From Actinomycetota bacterium (GTDB taxonomy: Bacteria; Actinomycetota; Thermoleophilia; Gaiellales; Gaiellaceae), in NCBI GenBank assembly GCA_009702325.1, contig WLID01000001.1:1-64000 (forward strand): a stretch of 64,000 nucleotides of DNA. Direction: 5' to 3'. Of this stretch, positions 17,949-25,689 are shown piece by piece (the stretch's first letter is position 1; every line of letters starts with the position of its first letter). Under the pieces are notes generated by a model. It was not told where the DNA came from, made no database searches, and was given only the letters and a program-made list of their open reading frames with translations. The position numbers and the translations under genes were made by a program.

Positions 17949-19630
17949 TCGGCCGCACTCCGCGGAAGCGTCACCTGGAAGCGCGCCCCACCCACGGCGC
18001 TGTTTGTGGCCGCCACCGAGCCGCCATGCGCCTCGACGATCGTCTGGACGATGTAGAGACCGAGGCCCGTGCCAGAGATGCCACTCGTGACGGCACCCGA
18101 CGAGCGGTAGAACCGGTCGAACACCCGCCCCAGCTCGTCGTTCGGAATACCGGGGCCCGTGTCAACAATTTCGACGAACGCTGCATGAGCCGCCTTCCAC
18201 ACGGACACCGTCACCGTGCCCCCCGCGGGCGTGAACTTGACCGCGTTCGCAACGAGATTGTCAACCACCTGCCCCAGCCGATCCGGGTCGGCCGGGATAG
18301 CAACGTTCGATTCGATGCGACTCGCGATAACGATGTTCTTCCCATCGGCAGCAGGCCGAGCCGCCTCAACCGCCAGATGCACGATCTCGCCAAGGTCAAC
18401 TGGTGCCGAGGAAAGAACGAGCGAGCCGCGCTGCACCGACGCCGCGAACAGCAGATCATCGACCACGCCGAGCAGACGATTCGTGCTGCGACGAATCACC
18501 TCAAGATGGCCATATCCCGATGTAGCGGGAACAAGACCACCGTCCTCTTCAAGCAGCTCCGTGTATCCAGCGATCGAGGTGAGCGGTGTGCGCAGTTCAT
18601 GCGAGACGCTCGCAACGAACTCATCCTTCAAGAAGTCGAGCTCGCGAAGCTCCCGGTTTTGATGTTCCGACTCTCGCAGCAGGAGCCATAGGCGTGCGAA
18701 GACGAAGCCCGCGACGAGCGTCATCCCTACCGCCGCCGCGAGCGCATGCTGGTGGCCATGACGGAACACAAACTCGCCGAGCAGGGTCACCGGGGTCAGC
18801 ATCAGCGCCGCGGCAAGCAGGATCACCCGGATTCGTCGAATCGCCGGGGAGGGGGCTCCATCGGCCCCCATCGTTGTTGGCGGCTGAAGCCCAACCGCCC
18901 CGAAGAACACGTAGGAGATCAGCCAGAGCGCGTTCACCCATGAGTCGGCAGAGTAGGTGGGTGCGACGAAGTAGAACTCGTCGGCAGCGACCATCGCAAT
19001 AACGGCGACCGTCAGCAGCCGCACGCGGGTGGCGTGACGCGTCGGCCGAACGGTGAGCTGAAGTACGAGGACGAGCAAGATCACGTCGAGCGACGGGTAG
19101 GTCATGTCGACCGCGGTCTCGCCGAACGCATAGCCCTGGTGCCTCACACTCTCGAGAACGACCATCCATTGCACCGTCGAGAACGCGACGAGGAAGACGA
19201 GGACGTCGAGAAGCGCCGCGAGCTGCCGTACAACACGCATGCGGTAGACCCCGATGAGGAGCCCCGCAATCCACGCGCAGTAGCCGCTGATGTACACGAC
19301 GTCGATGAGCGACGGGGAGAGCACTTCGCGGTGATCAACAAGTTCTGTCCACGTGTCGAGCCAGTCGCCCAGCACCTGGCAGACGAGTCCGAACGCGATG
19401 AACGCCCACGGCAGACGCGTCCCTTGGTCAGCCCGTGACACACCCACGATCGCTGCGAGCGCTGCCCCGCTCCCGATCACCTCAAACGCAACCTGTTGCA
19501 CCGAGCCCGACAGCAGGAAGTACGTCCCTATGGCGACGCCTGAAGCAGCCAGGTAGGCAGCGGTCGTGACGCTAAGGCCGAAGAGGACTGGTCGTCCCAC
19601 CTCGCGAACGGGTGTCGTCGTCGCACTCAC
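17945..19630 (-). CDS. Membrane sensor histidine kinase (first of a tandem pair)
   Basis: A 561-residue paralogue of the following kinase with the same plan: about eight hydrophobic helices (residues 15-325), the HisKA helix with H344 in SVSHELRTPLTS, then HATPase with DNLVANAVKF, DTGPGIPNDEL and GTGLGLYIV. The sensor halves share landmarks such as a G.W/GDW acidic turn after the third helix, STVQW, and DEFYF/DEIFLL before a YDSGTW/YSADSW loop. This indicates duplication of the whole gene. Its start is 97 bases from the divergent lipA start. Heterodimerisation with its partner is possible. No cognate regulator is visible. Confidence 0.93.
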   Translation of the reverse strand: MSATTTPVREVGRPVLFGLSVTTAAYLAASGVAIGTYFLLSGSVQQVAFEVIGSGAALAAIVGVSRADQGTRLPWAFIAFGLVCQVLGDWLDTWTELVDHREVLSPSLIDVVYISGYCAWIAGLLIGVYRMRVVRQLAALLDVLVFLVAFSTVQWMVVLESVRHQGYAFGETAVDMTYPSLDVILLVLVLQLTVRPTRHATRVRLLTVAVIAMVAADEFYFVAPTYSADSWVNALWLISYVFFGAVGLQPPTTMGADGAPSPAIRRIRVILLAAALMLTPVTLLGEFVFRHGHQHALAAAVGMTLVAGFVFARLWLLLRESEHQNRELRELDFLKDEFVASVSHELRTPLTSIAGYTELLEEDGGLVPATSGYGHLEVIRRSTNRLLGVVDDLLFAASVQRGSLVLSSAPVDLGEIVHLAVEAARPAADGKNIVIASRIESNVAIPADPDRLGQVVDNLVANAVKFTPAGGTVTVSVWKAAHAAFVEIVDTGPGIPNDELGRVFDRFYRSSGAVTSGISGTGLGLYIVQTIVEAHGGSVAATNSAVGGARFQVTLPRSAAE

Positions 19631-19727
19631 GCAGGGCTCCCAGGTGCGAGCGAGCGGGGAGACGGTGGTGGCGTCGCCCCGCGCGCTCCGTTTCTGCCCG
19701 GTGGGCTGGTGCCTCTAGACTGAGGCA

Positions 19728-20648
19728 ATGGAGACGTCGCGCCCGGTCGGAGAGCGCCCACGCCGACCCGAGTGGATGAAGGTGCGGGCGCCGAGCGCCA
19801 ACACGAAGTACAACGACGTCAAGAAGCTGCTCCACGGACAGCGGCTCAACACGATCTGCGAAGAGGCTCATTGCCCAAACATCGCCGACTGTTGGGGCCG
19901 GGGCACCGCGACGTTCCAGATCCTTGGTGAGACGTGCACCCGGGCCTGCCGGTATTGCTACGTCAACTCTGGGGCACCGTCGGAACCTGTCGATCCGCTC
20001 GAGCCGTTGCGGGTCGCGCAGGCGGCGCACCAGCTTGGCCTCTCCCACGTGGTGGTGACCTCTGTCGATCGTGACGATGTCGCCGATCGTGGGGCGGGAC
20101 ATTACGCTGCGACGATCCGGGCGTTGAAGGCGAAGCTTCCTGACGCAACGGTTGAGGTGTTGACTCCCGACTTTCTTGGGGTTGAGGAGGAGGCGCTGCA
20201 CACGCTGCTTGCCGAGCGGCCTGAGGTGTTCAACCACAACATCGAGACGGTGCGGCGGTTGCACCGCAAGATGCGCGGCGGCAAGGCGAGCTACGACGGT
20301 GCGTTGGCGTTGCTTGCGCGAGCGAAGGAGCTTGCCGACTATCCCGTGCTGACAAAGAGCGGCATCATCGTCGGCCTCGGTGAGACGAACGACGAGGTTG
20401 TCGACACGTTGCGTGACTTGCGCGGGCACGGTGTTGATGTTGTGACGATCGGCCAGTACTTGCAGCCGAGCGCGAAGCACGCCGAAATTGATCGTTGGGT
20501 GCATCCCGACGAGTTCGCGTGGTTCCGGGAGCAGGGCGAGGCCCTCGGTTTTGGCACAGTCTTTTCGGGGCCGCTTGTGCGGTCGAGCTTCCGGGCTGAT
20601 GAGCAGCGGCACGCCGCTGCGACGGGTCGCGGCGCGATCTCGTACTAG
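19728..20648 (+). CDS. lipA: Lipoyl synthase LipA
   Basis: A 306-residue radical-SAM enzyme that inserts two sulfurs into protein-bound octanoate. The auxiliary cluster cysteines are C44, C49 and C55 (CEEAHCPNIADC). The radical-SAM CxxxCxxC is at C70, C74 and C77. The C-terminal RSSF supplies the serine that ligates the auxiliary cluster (usual form RSSY). It completes the lipB/LipA route for E2 lipoylation. It is separated from lipB by two kinase genes on the other strand, so it has its own promoter in the 97-base divergent gap. Confidence 0.97.
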   Translation: METSRPVGERPRRPEWMKVRAPSANTKYNDVKKLLHGQRLNTICEEAHCPNIADCWGRGTATFQILGETCTRACRYCYVNSGAPSEPVDPLEPLRVAQAAHQLGLSHVVVTSVDRDDVADRGAGHYAATIRALKAKLPDATVEVLTPDFLGVEEEALHTLLAERPEVFNHNIETVRRLHRKMRGGKASYDGALALLARAKELADYPVLTKSGIIVGLGETNDEVVDTLRDLRGHGVDVVTIGQYLQPSAKHAEIDRWVHPDEFAWFREQGEALGFGTVFSGPLVRSSFRADEQRHAAATGRGAISY

Positions 20649-20657
20649 AATCGCGCC

Positions 20658-21242
20658 GTGCGCCGAGCTGCTCTCTGGTTGCTTTCGCTGTCTCTCACGG
20701 TTGCGGGGACAGAGGCTGCGCACTGGGTCGCCTTCCGGCTGACCTACCCCGACCCGCGCATGCGCGCTGAGGCGCTCGCCGGATCCGGTCACCACTACTT
20801 GCAGCTGATGCCAACGGTGCTCTCGCTCGCCGGTGCGCTCTCCGTCGTGCTGCTCGCGACACGGACGTTCTCGAACCGGCCAAGCGCACTTCGCATCTCG
20901 CCTACGTTCTTCTTCCTTCTCGCACCCGCCTGCTTCATCGTCCAGGAATGTGGCGAGCAGCTGGCCGCCGGCACATCCCCACTCGCAGCGCTTGGCGCAG
21001 CCACTTTCCTTCCCGGACTTGCTCTCCAACTACCGTTCGCCGGCGCCGCCTATGCGCTCGCACGTCTATTGCTTCGCGCGGCATCTGAACTTGGCCGCCT
21101 CCTCAGCGCTGCCCTCCGCACCCGCCTTCGTGCCGTCGCAATCACCTTGCGACCCGCGGGTCACGACGCACCGCCTCGCGCTCGACTCCTTGCTGCGTCA
21201 GCATCGGGCCGCGGCCCGCCTGCAGCACTCGTGAACGCCTAG
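20658..21242 (+). CDS. Small membrane protein of the copper-type cluster (paralogue A)
   Basis: A 194-residue protein with about four membrane helices and a basic Pro/Arg/Ala-rich C-terminal tail. The GTG start at 20658 is 9 bases after the lipA stop. Aligned with the second paralogue at 23.1 kb without gaps at the N-terminus, both keep E19, H22, Y30-P31-D32 and S43-G44-H45-x-Y47. Both also keep a later QE segment and LPGLALQLPFA. Conserved His and Glu near the membrane suggest metal binding or transport. I do not recognise a named family. Its position directly before the CopC-CopD fusion is the only functional clue. Confidence 0.75.
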   Translation: MRRAALWLLSLSLTVAGTEAAHWVAFRLTYPDPRMRAEALAGSGHHYLQLMPTVLSLAGALSVVLLATRTFSNRPSALRISPTFFFLLAPACFIVQECGEQLAAGTSPLAALGAATFLPGLALQLPFAGAAYALARLLLRAASELGRLLSAALRTRLRAVAITLRPAGHDAPPRARLLAASASGRGPPAALVNA

Positions 21243-21412
21243 TTCGTTCGGCCGCCTGAAGCGGCCACCTCGGCGTTCGCCCGTCGGTGCCCTCACGTGC
21301 GTGTGCGCGAGTGCCCACCCGATTCTTCCGGGTGGCCATCGGCCCACACCGGCACGCCTCCCGACCCCTCCGTCGGGTGGGCATTCGCGCCTGCGCATGC
21401 GGGGCCGCCGAA
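21243..21412 (+). promoter_or_regulatory. Structured leader before the CopC-CopD gene
   Basis: This 170-base gap contains three short hairpins: GGCCGC/GCGGCC (21250-21266), CCACCCG/CGGGTGG (21315-21335) and CCGAC/GTCGG (around 21360-21375). The second is a 7-bp perfect stem with loop ATTCTTC. No T-run follows any of them. They may terminate the upstream gene or form an RNA leader. No known metal-riboswitch pattern was recognised. Confidence 0.35.
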
Positions 21413-23071
21413 ATGAAGAGATTCGACCACCACCTCACTCTCCGACGCACCGGTCGGCAAACCGGTGCCGCAGCCGCGTGCGCGCTCGTCGTCACGTGCG
21501 TAGTCGTACTCGCCACACCACCCATGGCCCGCGCGCACGCTGCCCTCCTGCGATCGACGCCAGCCTCCGACGCCACCCTCCGGCACGCGCCACACACGGT
21601 GTCGCTCACCTTCGACGAATCCGTCAGCGTCGCTCCAAATGCGCTGGAGGTCTACGACCGTTTCGGTACTCGGGTAGACAGCGGAATCATCACGGGGGCC
21701 GGCACGGCCACCATCGCAACGACGATCACTGACGCCTCGGATCGCGGGACGTACACCGTTGCATGGAGGGTCACCTCCGCCGACTCCCACGTCATCCACG
21801 GCGCCTTTGTGTTCTCCGTCGGGACAACGACCGCCACACGAGCGGCCGAGTCGTCGGCGACCAGCCCCTCGATCATCCCCCATGCATTCGCCATCACACG
21901 CATCGCAAGCCTGGCCGCCCTGCTCGTCTGCTTGGGAGCGATCGCGATCCTCCTCATGCCGGAATGTCGCGGCAGATCTCACGCCTCGGTCATGGCGCTC
22001 GCCCACGGCTCCGCGCTCCTGCTCGCTGTCACGAGCATGGCGGGCATCGTGCTCCAGGCGGCAGAGATGGTCGGCGGCGGAGTCCGAGCAGGGCTCACAC
22101 ACTCGGCACTCGGCGCGGTAGCGCACACCCGCTTTGGAGAGCTCTGGGCGCTCCGAGCCGCCTGCGCGTTCGCGATCGTCGTGGCCTCGTCGGGACTCCG
22201 CACCAACGCGGGCCGTCAGCGACGAGCACTCTTGCTCACCTCGGCGGTCACGATCGGGCTTGCAACCCCGCTCGCCGGCCATTCGGGACTTCGTTGGACA
22301 ACCGCGTTCGCCGACACCGTCCACCTCCTCGCCGCCTCCGTTTGGGTTGGTGGCCTGGCCGCCACAGCAGTCGCGTTCATCTCCGACGCAGGCGACGAGA
22401 CGCGACGTCGCCTACCTCGCCGGTTCTCGAAGCTCGCGGGCACCTCCGTCGTCGCCCTCGGTATCTCCGGCGCAGTCGACGCGTATCTCGAAATCGGAAC
22501 AGTCGATGCACTGCTGCAGTCGACGTACGGACGGCTCGTCGACGCAAAAACGCTGCTCCTCGTGCCCGTGCTGATGCTTGGGCTCCTGAACCGGCGTTCT
22601 CTTCGCTCGCGCACGGGTCGCGATCGACGCTTCCTCCAGCTCGCGCTTCCGGAGCTTGGCCTGCTCGCAGTGGTCATTGCGTTGAGCGGTGTTCTGGTGG
22701 GGACATCGCATCGTCAACCCTCTGGCGAGCGGGATCGGGCGGCTCCGTCCAACACGTTGCCGATCGGCCCATTCGAGGCGACCGTCACGATCGACAGCGC
22801 GGGCGAGCACCAACCGCGGATTGCCGTTGCACTCATGGAACACGGGACGCCGGCACGCGCCGATGACGTCCAGATCGCCGCATCGCTCGACAACCCCCGA
22901 CTCGGGCCCCTGCGCTTCCGTACCACCCGAAGCGGCCAAGGACGGTTCACCGCAGTCCGAGCCCGGCTTCCGATCCCTGGAAGCTGGCACATCACGGTTG
23001 TGATTCGACGTGGCGACTTCGACCAGTGGGAAGGCACGACGACATTCGATATTCCGGCGGGGGCGCGTTGA
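21413..23071 (+). CDS. CopC-CopD fusion copper resistance/import protein
   Basis: A 552-residue fusion. The signal peptide ends PMARA before H42, then comes a CopC domain (residues 42-135) with the copper ligands expected of CopC: the N-terminal His (H42) and D124/H126 in SADSHVIHG. About eight membrane helices of the CopD type follow (residues 150-440; HSGLRWTTAFADTVHLLAASVWVGG is the CopD His segment). A C-terminal exported beta domain (about 465-552, YtkA-like in character) completes it. The ATG at 21413 is preferred over an upstream ATG-less extension because it places the signal peptide at the N-terminus. The stop overlaps the next gene region. The family moves or binds copper at the cell surface. 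Confidence 0.9.
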   Translation: MKRFDHHLTLRRTGRQTGAAAACALVVTCVVVLATPPMARAHAALLRSTPASDATLRHAPHTVSLTFDESVSVAPNALEVYDRFGTRVDSGIITGAGTATIATTITDASDRGTYTVAWRVTSADSHVIHGAFVFSVGTTTATRAAESSATSPSIIPHAFAITRIASLAALLVCLGAIAILLMPECRGRSHASVMALAHGSALLLAVTSMAGIVLQAAEMVGGGVRAGLTHSALGAVAHTRFGELWALRAACAFAIVVASSGLRTNAGRQRRALLLTSAVTIGLATPLAGHSGLRWTTAFADTVHLLAASVWVGGLAATAVAFISDAGDETRRRLPRRFSKLAGTSVVALGISGAVDAYLEIGTVDALLQSTYGRLVDAKTLLLVPVLMLGLLNRRSLRSRTGRDRRFLQLALPELGLLAVVIALSGVLVGTSHRQPSGERDRAAPSNTLPIGPFEATVTIDSAGEHQPRIAVALMEHGTPARADDVQIAASLDNPRLGPLRFRTTRSGQGRFTAVRARLPIPGSWHITVVIRRGDFDQWEGTTTFDIPAGAR

Positions 23072-23088
23072 GCAGCGCTCGCCCACTG

Positions 23089-24207
23089 GTGCGGCGCCGA
23101 CTCGCCTGGGCGCTCGCGGTACCGCTGATTGCGACATCGCTTGAGGTTGCGCACGCCGCGAGCTACCAGCTCGTGTACCCCGACGGCCCGGGCCGAGCCC
23201 GGGTGCTTGCGCTATCCGGCCACGGCTACGAAAGGCACTTCCCTGCGGTCGCCGCGCTCCTCGCGAGCGTGCTTGTAGGTGCGCTCCTCGCACGCATCTT
23301 CACACCCCGGCGCCCTGGGCTCATGTCGATCGACGCGCGTGTGTTCTTCGCGCTTCCGCCCACCGCCTTCGTGCTGCAGGAGGCGCTTGAACTCGTGAGC
23401 GCGGGGCAGGCGCCGTACGACGTCGCTCTAAGCCCCGTGCTTCTCCCCGGACTTGTGATGCAACTGCCGTTCGCGGCCCTCACCTGGTTCGTCGGACATC
23501 TCCTCGTGGACGCGGCCGATGTCGTTGCGCATGCGATTCGGTGCATTCCGCGAGTCGCGCTGCACGTGTTCGTAACGCGCCTCACATCCAACCGACACGA
23601 ACTTCCGCCTCGGCGACCACCGACCTCAGATGCACATCCGCGCGGACCTCCCACACGCGTCAGCTCGCGTTCGGGCGTGCCGCACCCGCGGCGACGCCCC
23701 TTTGACCTGACCATCTCAGGAGGTTTCACGATGCACAGGCCCTTGGCCCTCGTAGTTGTCTTTGCCGTTCTCTCGCTCGCCTCGGTGTCGGCGGCACTCG
23801 CTCACGCCCGTATCTCGAACAACGGCGTGACGATGACGCTGCATGTCGATCCAAACGACGAGCCCGTAGCGGAGGCACCCTCGACGCTCGTGATCGAGTC
23901 TGTTGAGGTTCAGCCCGCGTTCTCGTGGTCGTCGTGTGGTTGCACGCTGACGGTGAGCGACGGTGCCGGCAAGGTCGTCTACGCAGGGACTGCCGCGGCG
24001 CGTGTGACGGTCACGTTTCCGTCAGCCGGCGCGTACCAGGCCACCTACGCCGGGCGCACACCCGTCACGACCAAGTCGACCGTCATGAAGACGGTGATGA
24101 AGCTCGTGAAGGGCAAGAAGAAGAAGGTCTCGGTTCCAACCGTCGTGACCACGACTGCCACGACGGCGTTCTCGATTCCGTTCGCGTTCCGGGTGGATCC
24201 AGCGTGA
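23089..24207 (+). CDS. Membrane protein (paralogue B) read through in frame into an exported protein
   Basis: The GTG at 23089 gives an N-terminus that aligns residue for residue with the protein at 20.7 kb: E19, H22, Y30-P31-D32 and S43-G44-H45-x-Y47. A TTG at 23068, overlapping the previous stop, is the other option. The four-helix part ends near residue 160, and a Pro/Arg/Ser-rich tail follows as in the paralogue. No stop codon occurs before the next gene, which is in the same frame. The full product would be about 372 residues: a membrane domain, a linker, an internal signal-peptide-like helix, then the exported domain. Either this is a real fusion with an internal start, or the stop was lost by mutation or sequence error. 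Confidence 0.65.
   Translation: MRRRLAWALAVPLIATSLEVAHAASYQLVYPDGPGRARVLALSGHGYERHFPAVAALLASVLVGALLARIFTPRRPGLMSIDARVFFALPPTAFVLQEALELVSAGQAPYDVALSPVLLPGLVMQLPFAALTWFVGHLLVDAADVVAHAIRCIPRVALHVFVTRLTSNRHELPPRRPPTSDAHPRGPPTRVSSRSGVPHPRRRPFDLTISGGFTMHRPLALVVVFAVLSLASVSAALAHARISNNGVTMTLHVDPNDEPVAEAPSTLVIESVEVQPAFSWSSCGCTLTVSDGAGKVVYAGTAAARVTVTFPSAGAYQATYAGRTPVTTKSTVMKTVMKLVKGKKKKVSVPTVVTTTATTAFSIPFAFRVDPA
23718..23730 (+). promoter_or_regulatory. Strong ribosome binding site for the internal start at 23731
   Basis: AGGAGG at 23718-23723, seven bases before the ATG at 23731. It is among the best Shine-Dalgarno sites in the window. It argues that the exported protein is translated independently, although the upstream frame is still open through it. 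Confidence 0.85.
23731..24207 (+). CDS. Exported protein with predicted N-terminal His and CGC motif
   Basis: A 158-residue protein with a clear signal peptide ending SAALA before H25. The predicted mature protein starts HARISNNG. A beta-rich domain follows, with an isolated C69-G-C71 in SWSSCGCTLTV. A Lys-rich, Thr-flanked loop (residues about 105-125, KGKKKKVSVP) comes next, and the chain ends with FSIPFAFRVDPA. The N-terminal His, as in CopC and YcnI, and the CGC pair suggest copper binding. The fold resembles YtkA-like or CopC-like Ig domains by eye only. The name and function are unknown. It lies between CopCD and YcnI genes on the same strand. Confidence 0.75.
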   Translation: MHRPLALVVVFAVLSLASVSAALAHARISNNGVTMTLHVDPNDEPVAEAPSTLVIESVEVQPAFSWSSCGCTLTVSDGAGKVVYAGTAAARVTVTFPSAGAYQATYAGRTPVTTKSTVMKTVMKLVKGKKKKVSVPTVVTTTATTAFSIPFAFRVDPA

Positions 24208-24236
24208 GTCTCCAGGCAACTGAAAGAAGGCACTCC

Positions 24237-24797
24237 ATGCTCAGGAAGTCTCGGGTTCGACTGTTGGTGTTTGGGGCAGCCGCTGTTGCGGCACTTGCGG
24301 TTGGTATTCCGCTCGCCTCGGGTCATGCGACGCTCACGCTGCTGTTCCCGGTTCCTGGGACACAGCCGTTGACGGCGGCAACTGATACGTGGTTGTTGCG
24401 CGTCCCGAACGAGCGGTATCACCGTTCAACCTGGAAGGTCGTTCTGCACATCCCGGCTGTTGCGCAGAGTTCATTTACGCTCCGCCAGCACCCGGGCTGG
24501 AAGACGACGCTGACGACCCAGGACACGGGTGCGAAGGACGGGAATGGCGACCCGGTGTCGGTTGTCACGGATGTCACGTGGCAGGCGTTGCCGGGCAACA
24601 ACATCGGACCCGGAACCGCTTGGTACGGCGAGTTCCAGTTCCGATTCAAGAACCCCGCCACACCGGGGCCGGTCTGCTTTCACGTCGACCAGTACTACAA
24701 CGGTCAGACCAAGGGGGCTCCGGTTGAGGTTGTGAGTTGGGCTGACGGAGCAGGGACAGCTCACCCGGCGCCATGCGTCAACGTCGTCTCAAGCTAA
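24237..24797 (+). CDS. YcnI-like (DUF1775) exported copper-binding protein
   Basis: A 186-residue exported protein. The signal peptide ends PLASG before H30, so the mature N-terminus reads HATLTLLFPV. TWLLRVPNERYHRSTWKVVLHIP, QHPGWKTTL and YGEFQFRFKNP are DUF1775 landmarks. YcnI proteins bind Cu(II) with the N-terminal His in a histidine-brace-like site. Two cysteines (about C147 and C170) could form a disulfide. An AGAAGG site precedes the ATG at 24237. Unlike many YcnI proteins it has no C-terminal membrane anchor. The next gene overlaps its end by 25 bases. Confidence 0.85.
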   Translation: MLRKSRVRLLVFGAAAVAALAVGIPLASGHATLTLLFPVPGTQPLTAATDTWLLRVPNERYHRSTWKVVLHIPAVAQSSFTLRQHPGWKTTLTTQDTGAKDGNGDPVSVVTDVTWQALPGNNIGPGTAWYGEFQFRFKNPATPGPVCFHVDQYYNGQTKGAPVEVVSWADGAGTAHPAPCVNVVSS

Positions 24798-25441
24798 CGG
24801 CGAGGGGGTGGGGGGACGGTTCGCCGTCCCCCCACCTCGTCACGCTTGTTGCGGCCGTGGCCGTCGCGTTGATCGCTTCTGCGGTCGCGTCGGCCCATGC
24901 GATCGTGCTGCCTGCGGCGTCGCGTCCGGCCGACCTTCAGCGGTACACCCTGACGGTTCCGAATGAGCGGGATGTGCCGACGATCTCGGTGGCGCTGCAG
25001 GTTCCGGCGGGTATCTCGTTCTTCCTTGTGGAGACGGCGCCTGGCTGGACGGTGTCGATCCACAAGACGGACGGGCATGTGGATGTGGTGCGTTGGACGG
25101 GAGGCGCGATCCCGGTTGATGGGTTCGCGACGTTCCGTGTTCTCGCGCGAAACCCGATTGCGGCGGTGCCGATCTCGTGGAAGGTGTTGCAGGGCTATGC
25201 GGGTGGTGAGATCGTGCGGTGGATCGGGTCGCCCGACTCTGACACGCCCGCACCTGTGACAGAGATCACGGAGCAGGCGGTGCCAACCGACGTGATCGAT
25301 GTGCAGGGCGGAAAGGTCGTGCCGAACGTTGTTGCGGAAGCGGCGGCCCGCCGTTCACGCGACGCGCTGCCCCGCTACCTCAGCGTCGTCGCAGTTGTTC
25401 TCGCTGGTGCGGCACTCGTGCTCACGATCCGGAGGCGGTAA
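24773..25441 (+). CDS. Membrane-anchored DUF1775/YcnI-like protein
   Basis: A 222-residue second DUF1775 protein. The signal peptide ends AVASA before H42 (mature HAIVLPAAS). RYTLTVPNERDVPTISVALQVPAGI and AETAPGW-like ETAPGWTVSI match the family better than the preceding copy does. One membrane helix (about residues 198-218) and a final RRR anchor it outside the membrane. The proposed start overlaps the upstream gene by 25 bases, so translation is coupled; a start further in would cut into the signal peptide. Two different YcnI-type proteins in a row suggest a copper relay, which is an inference. Confidence 0.85.
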   Translation: MRQRRLKLTARGWGDGSPSPHLVTLVAAVAVALIASAVASAHAIVLPAASRPADLQRYTLTVPNERDVPTISVALQVPAGISFFLVETAPGWTVSIHKTDGHVDVVRWTGGAIPVDGFATFRVLARNPIAAVPISWKVLQGYAGGEIVRWIGSPDSDTPAPVTEITEQAVPTDVIDVQGGKVVPNVVAEAAARRSRDALPRYLSVVAVVLAGAALVLTIRRR

Positions 25442-25452
25442 GCCCACCCGAC

Positions 25453-25607
25453 CCCCAACTCTCACCCCGGTGTCAGACACCTATTGCTGTCAAGCGGCTC
25501 TTCGGGACATTTGCGAAATGTGTTTCAGGCAAACCGCGCGGAGAAATGTTTCAAAGATGATCCATTTGCCCCTTGACACAAAAAGGTGTCTGACACCGCA
25601 GTTGGGG
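25453..25607. repeat. REPIN/MITE-like 155-bp inverted repeat
   Basis: The ends are inverted: CCCCAACT (25453-25460) with AGTTGGGG (25600-25607), and GGTGTCAGACACC (25469-25481) with GGTGTCTGACACC (25585-25597), each itself a palindrome around one base. TGTCAAG (25488-25494) pairs with CTTGACA (25572-25578). The centre has ACATTT-GCG-AAATGT. It is visibly more AT-rich than its neighbours. It has the layout of two inverted REP units mobilised by a RAYT-type transposase, which is not in the window. It sits between convergent genes and may also end transcription. Confidence 0.8.
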
Positions 25608-25689
25608 CGCGGCCGCGACGACCAGGGCCGGAACGAACAGGGCCGCCCCGAAGGACGGCCCCGCAAGCACCACCCGATCGCGCCGAGGA

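Noticed and set aside
19572-21029. Long minus-strand frame opposite lipA
   Set aside because: Antisense to a gene with all lipoyl synthase cysteines; Arg/Gly-rich shadow product.
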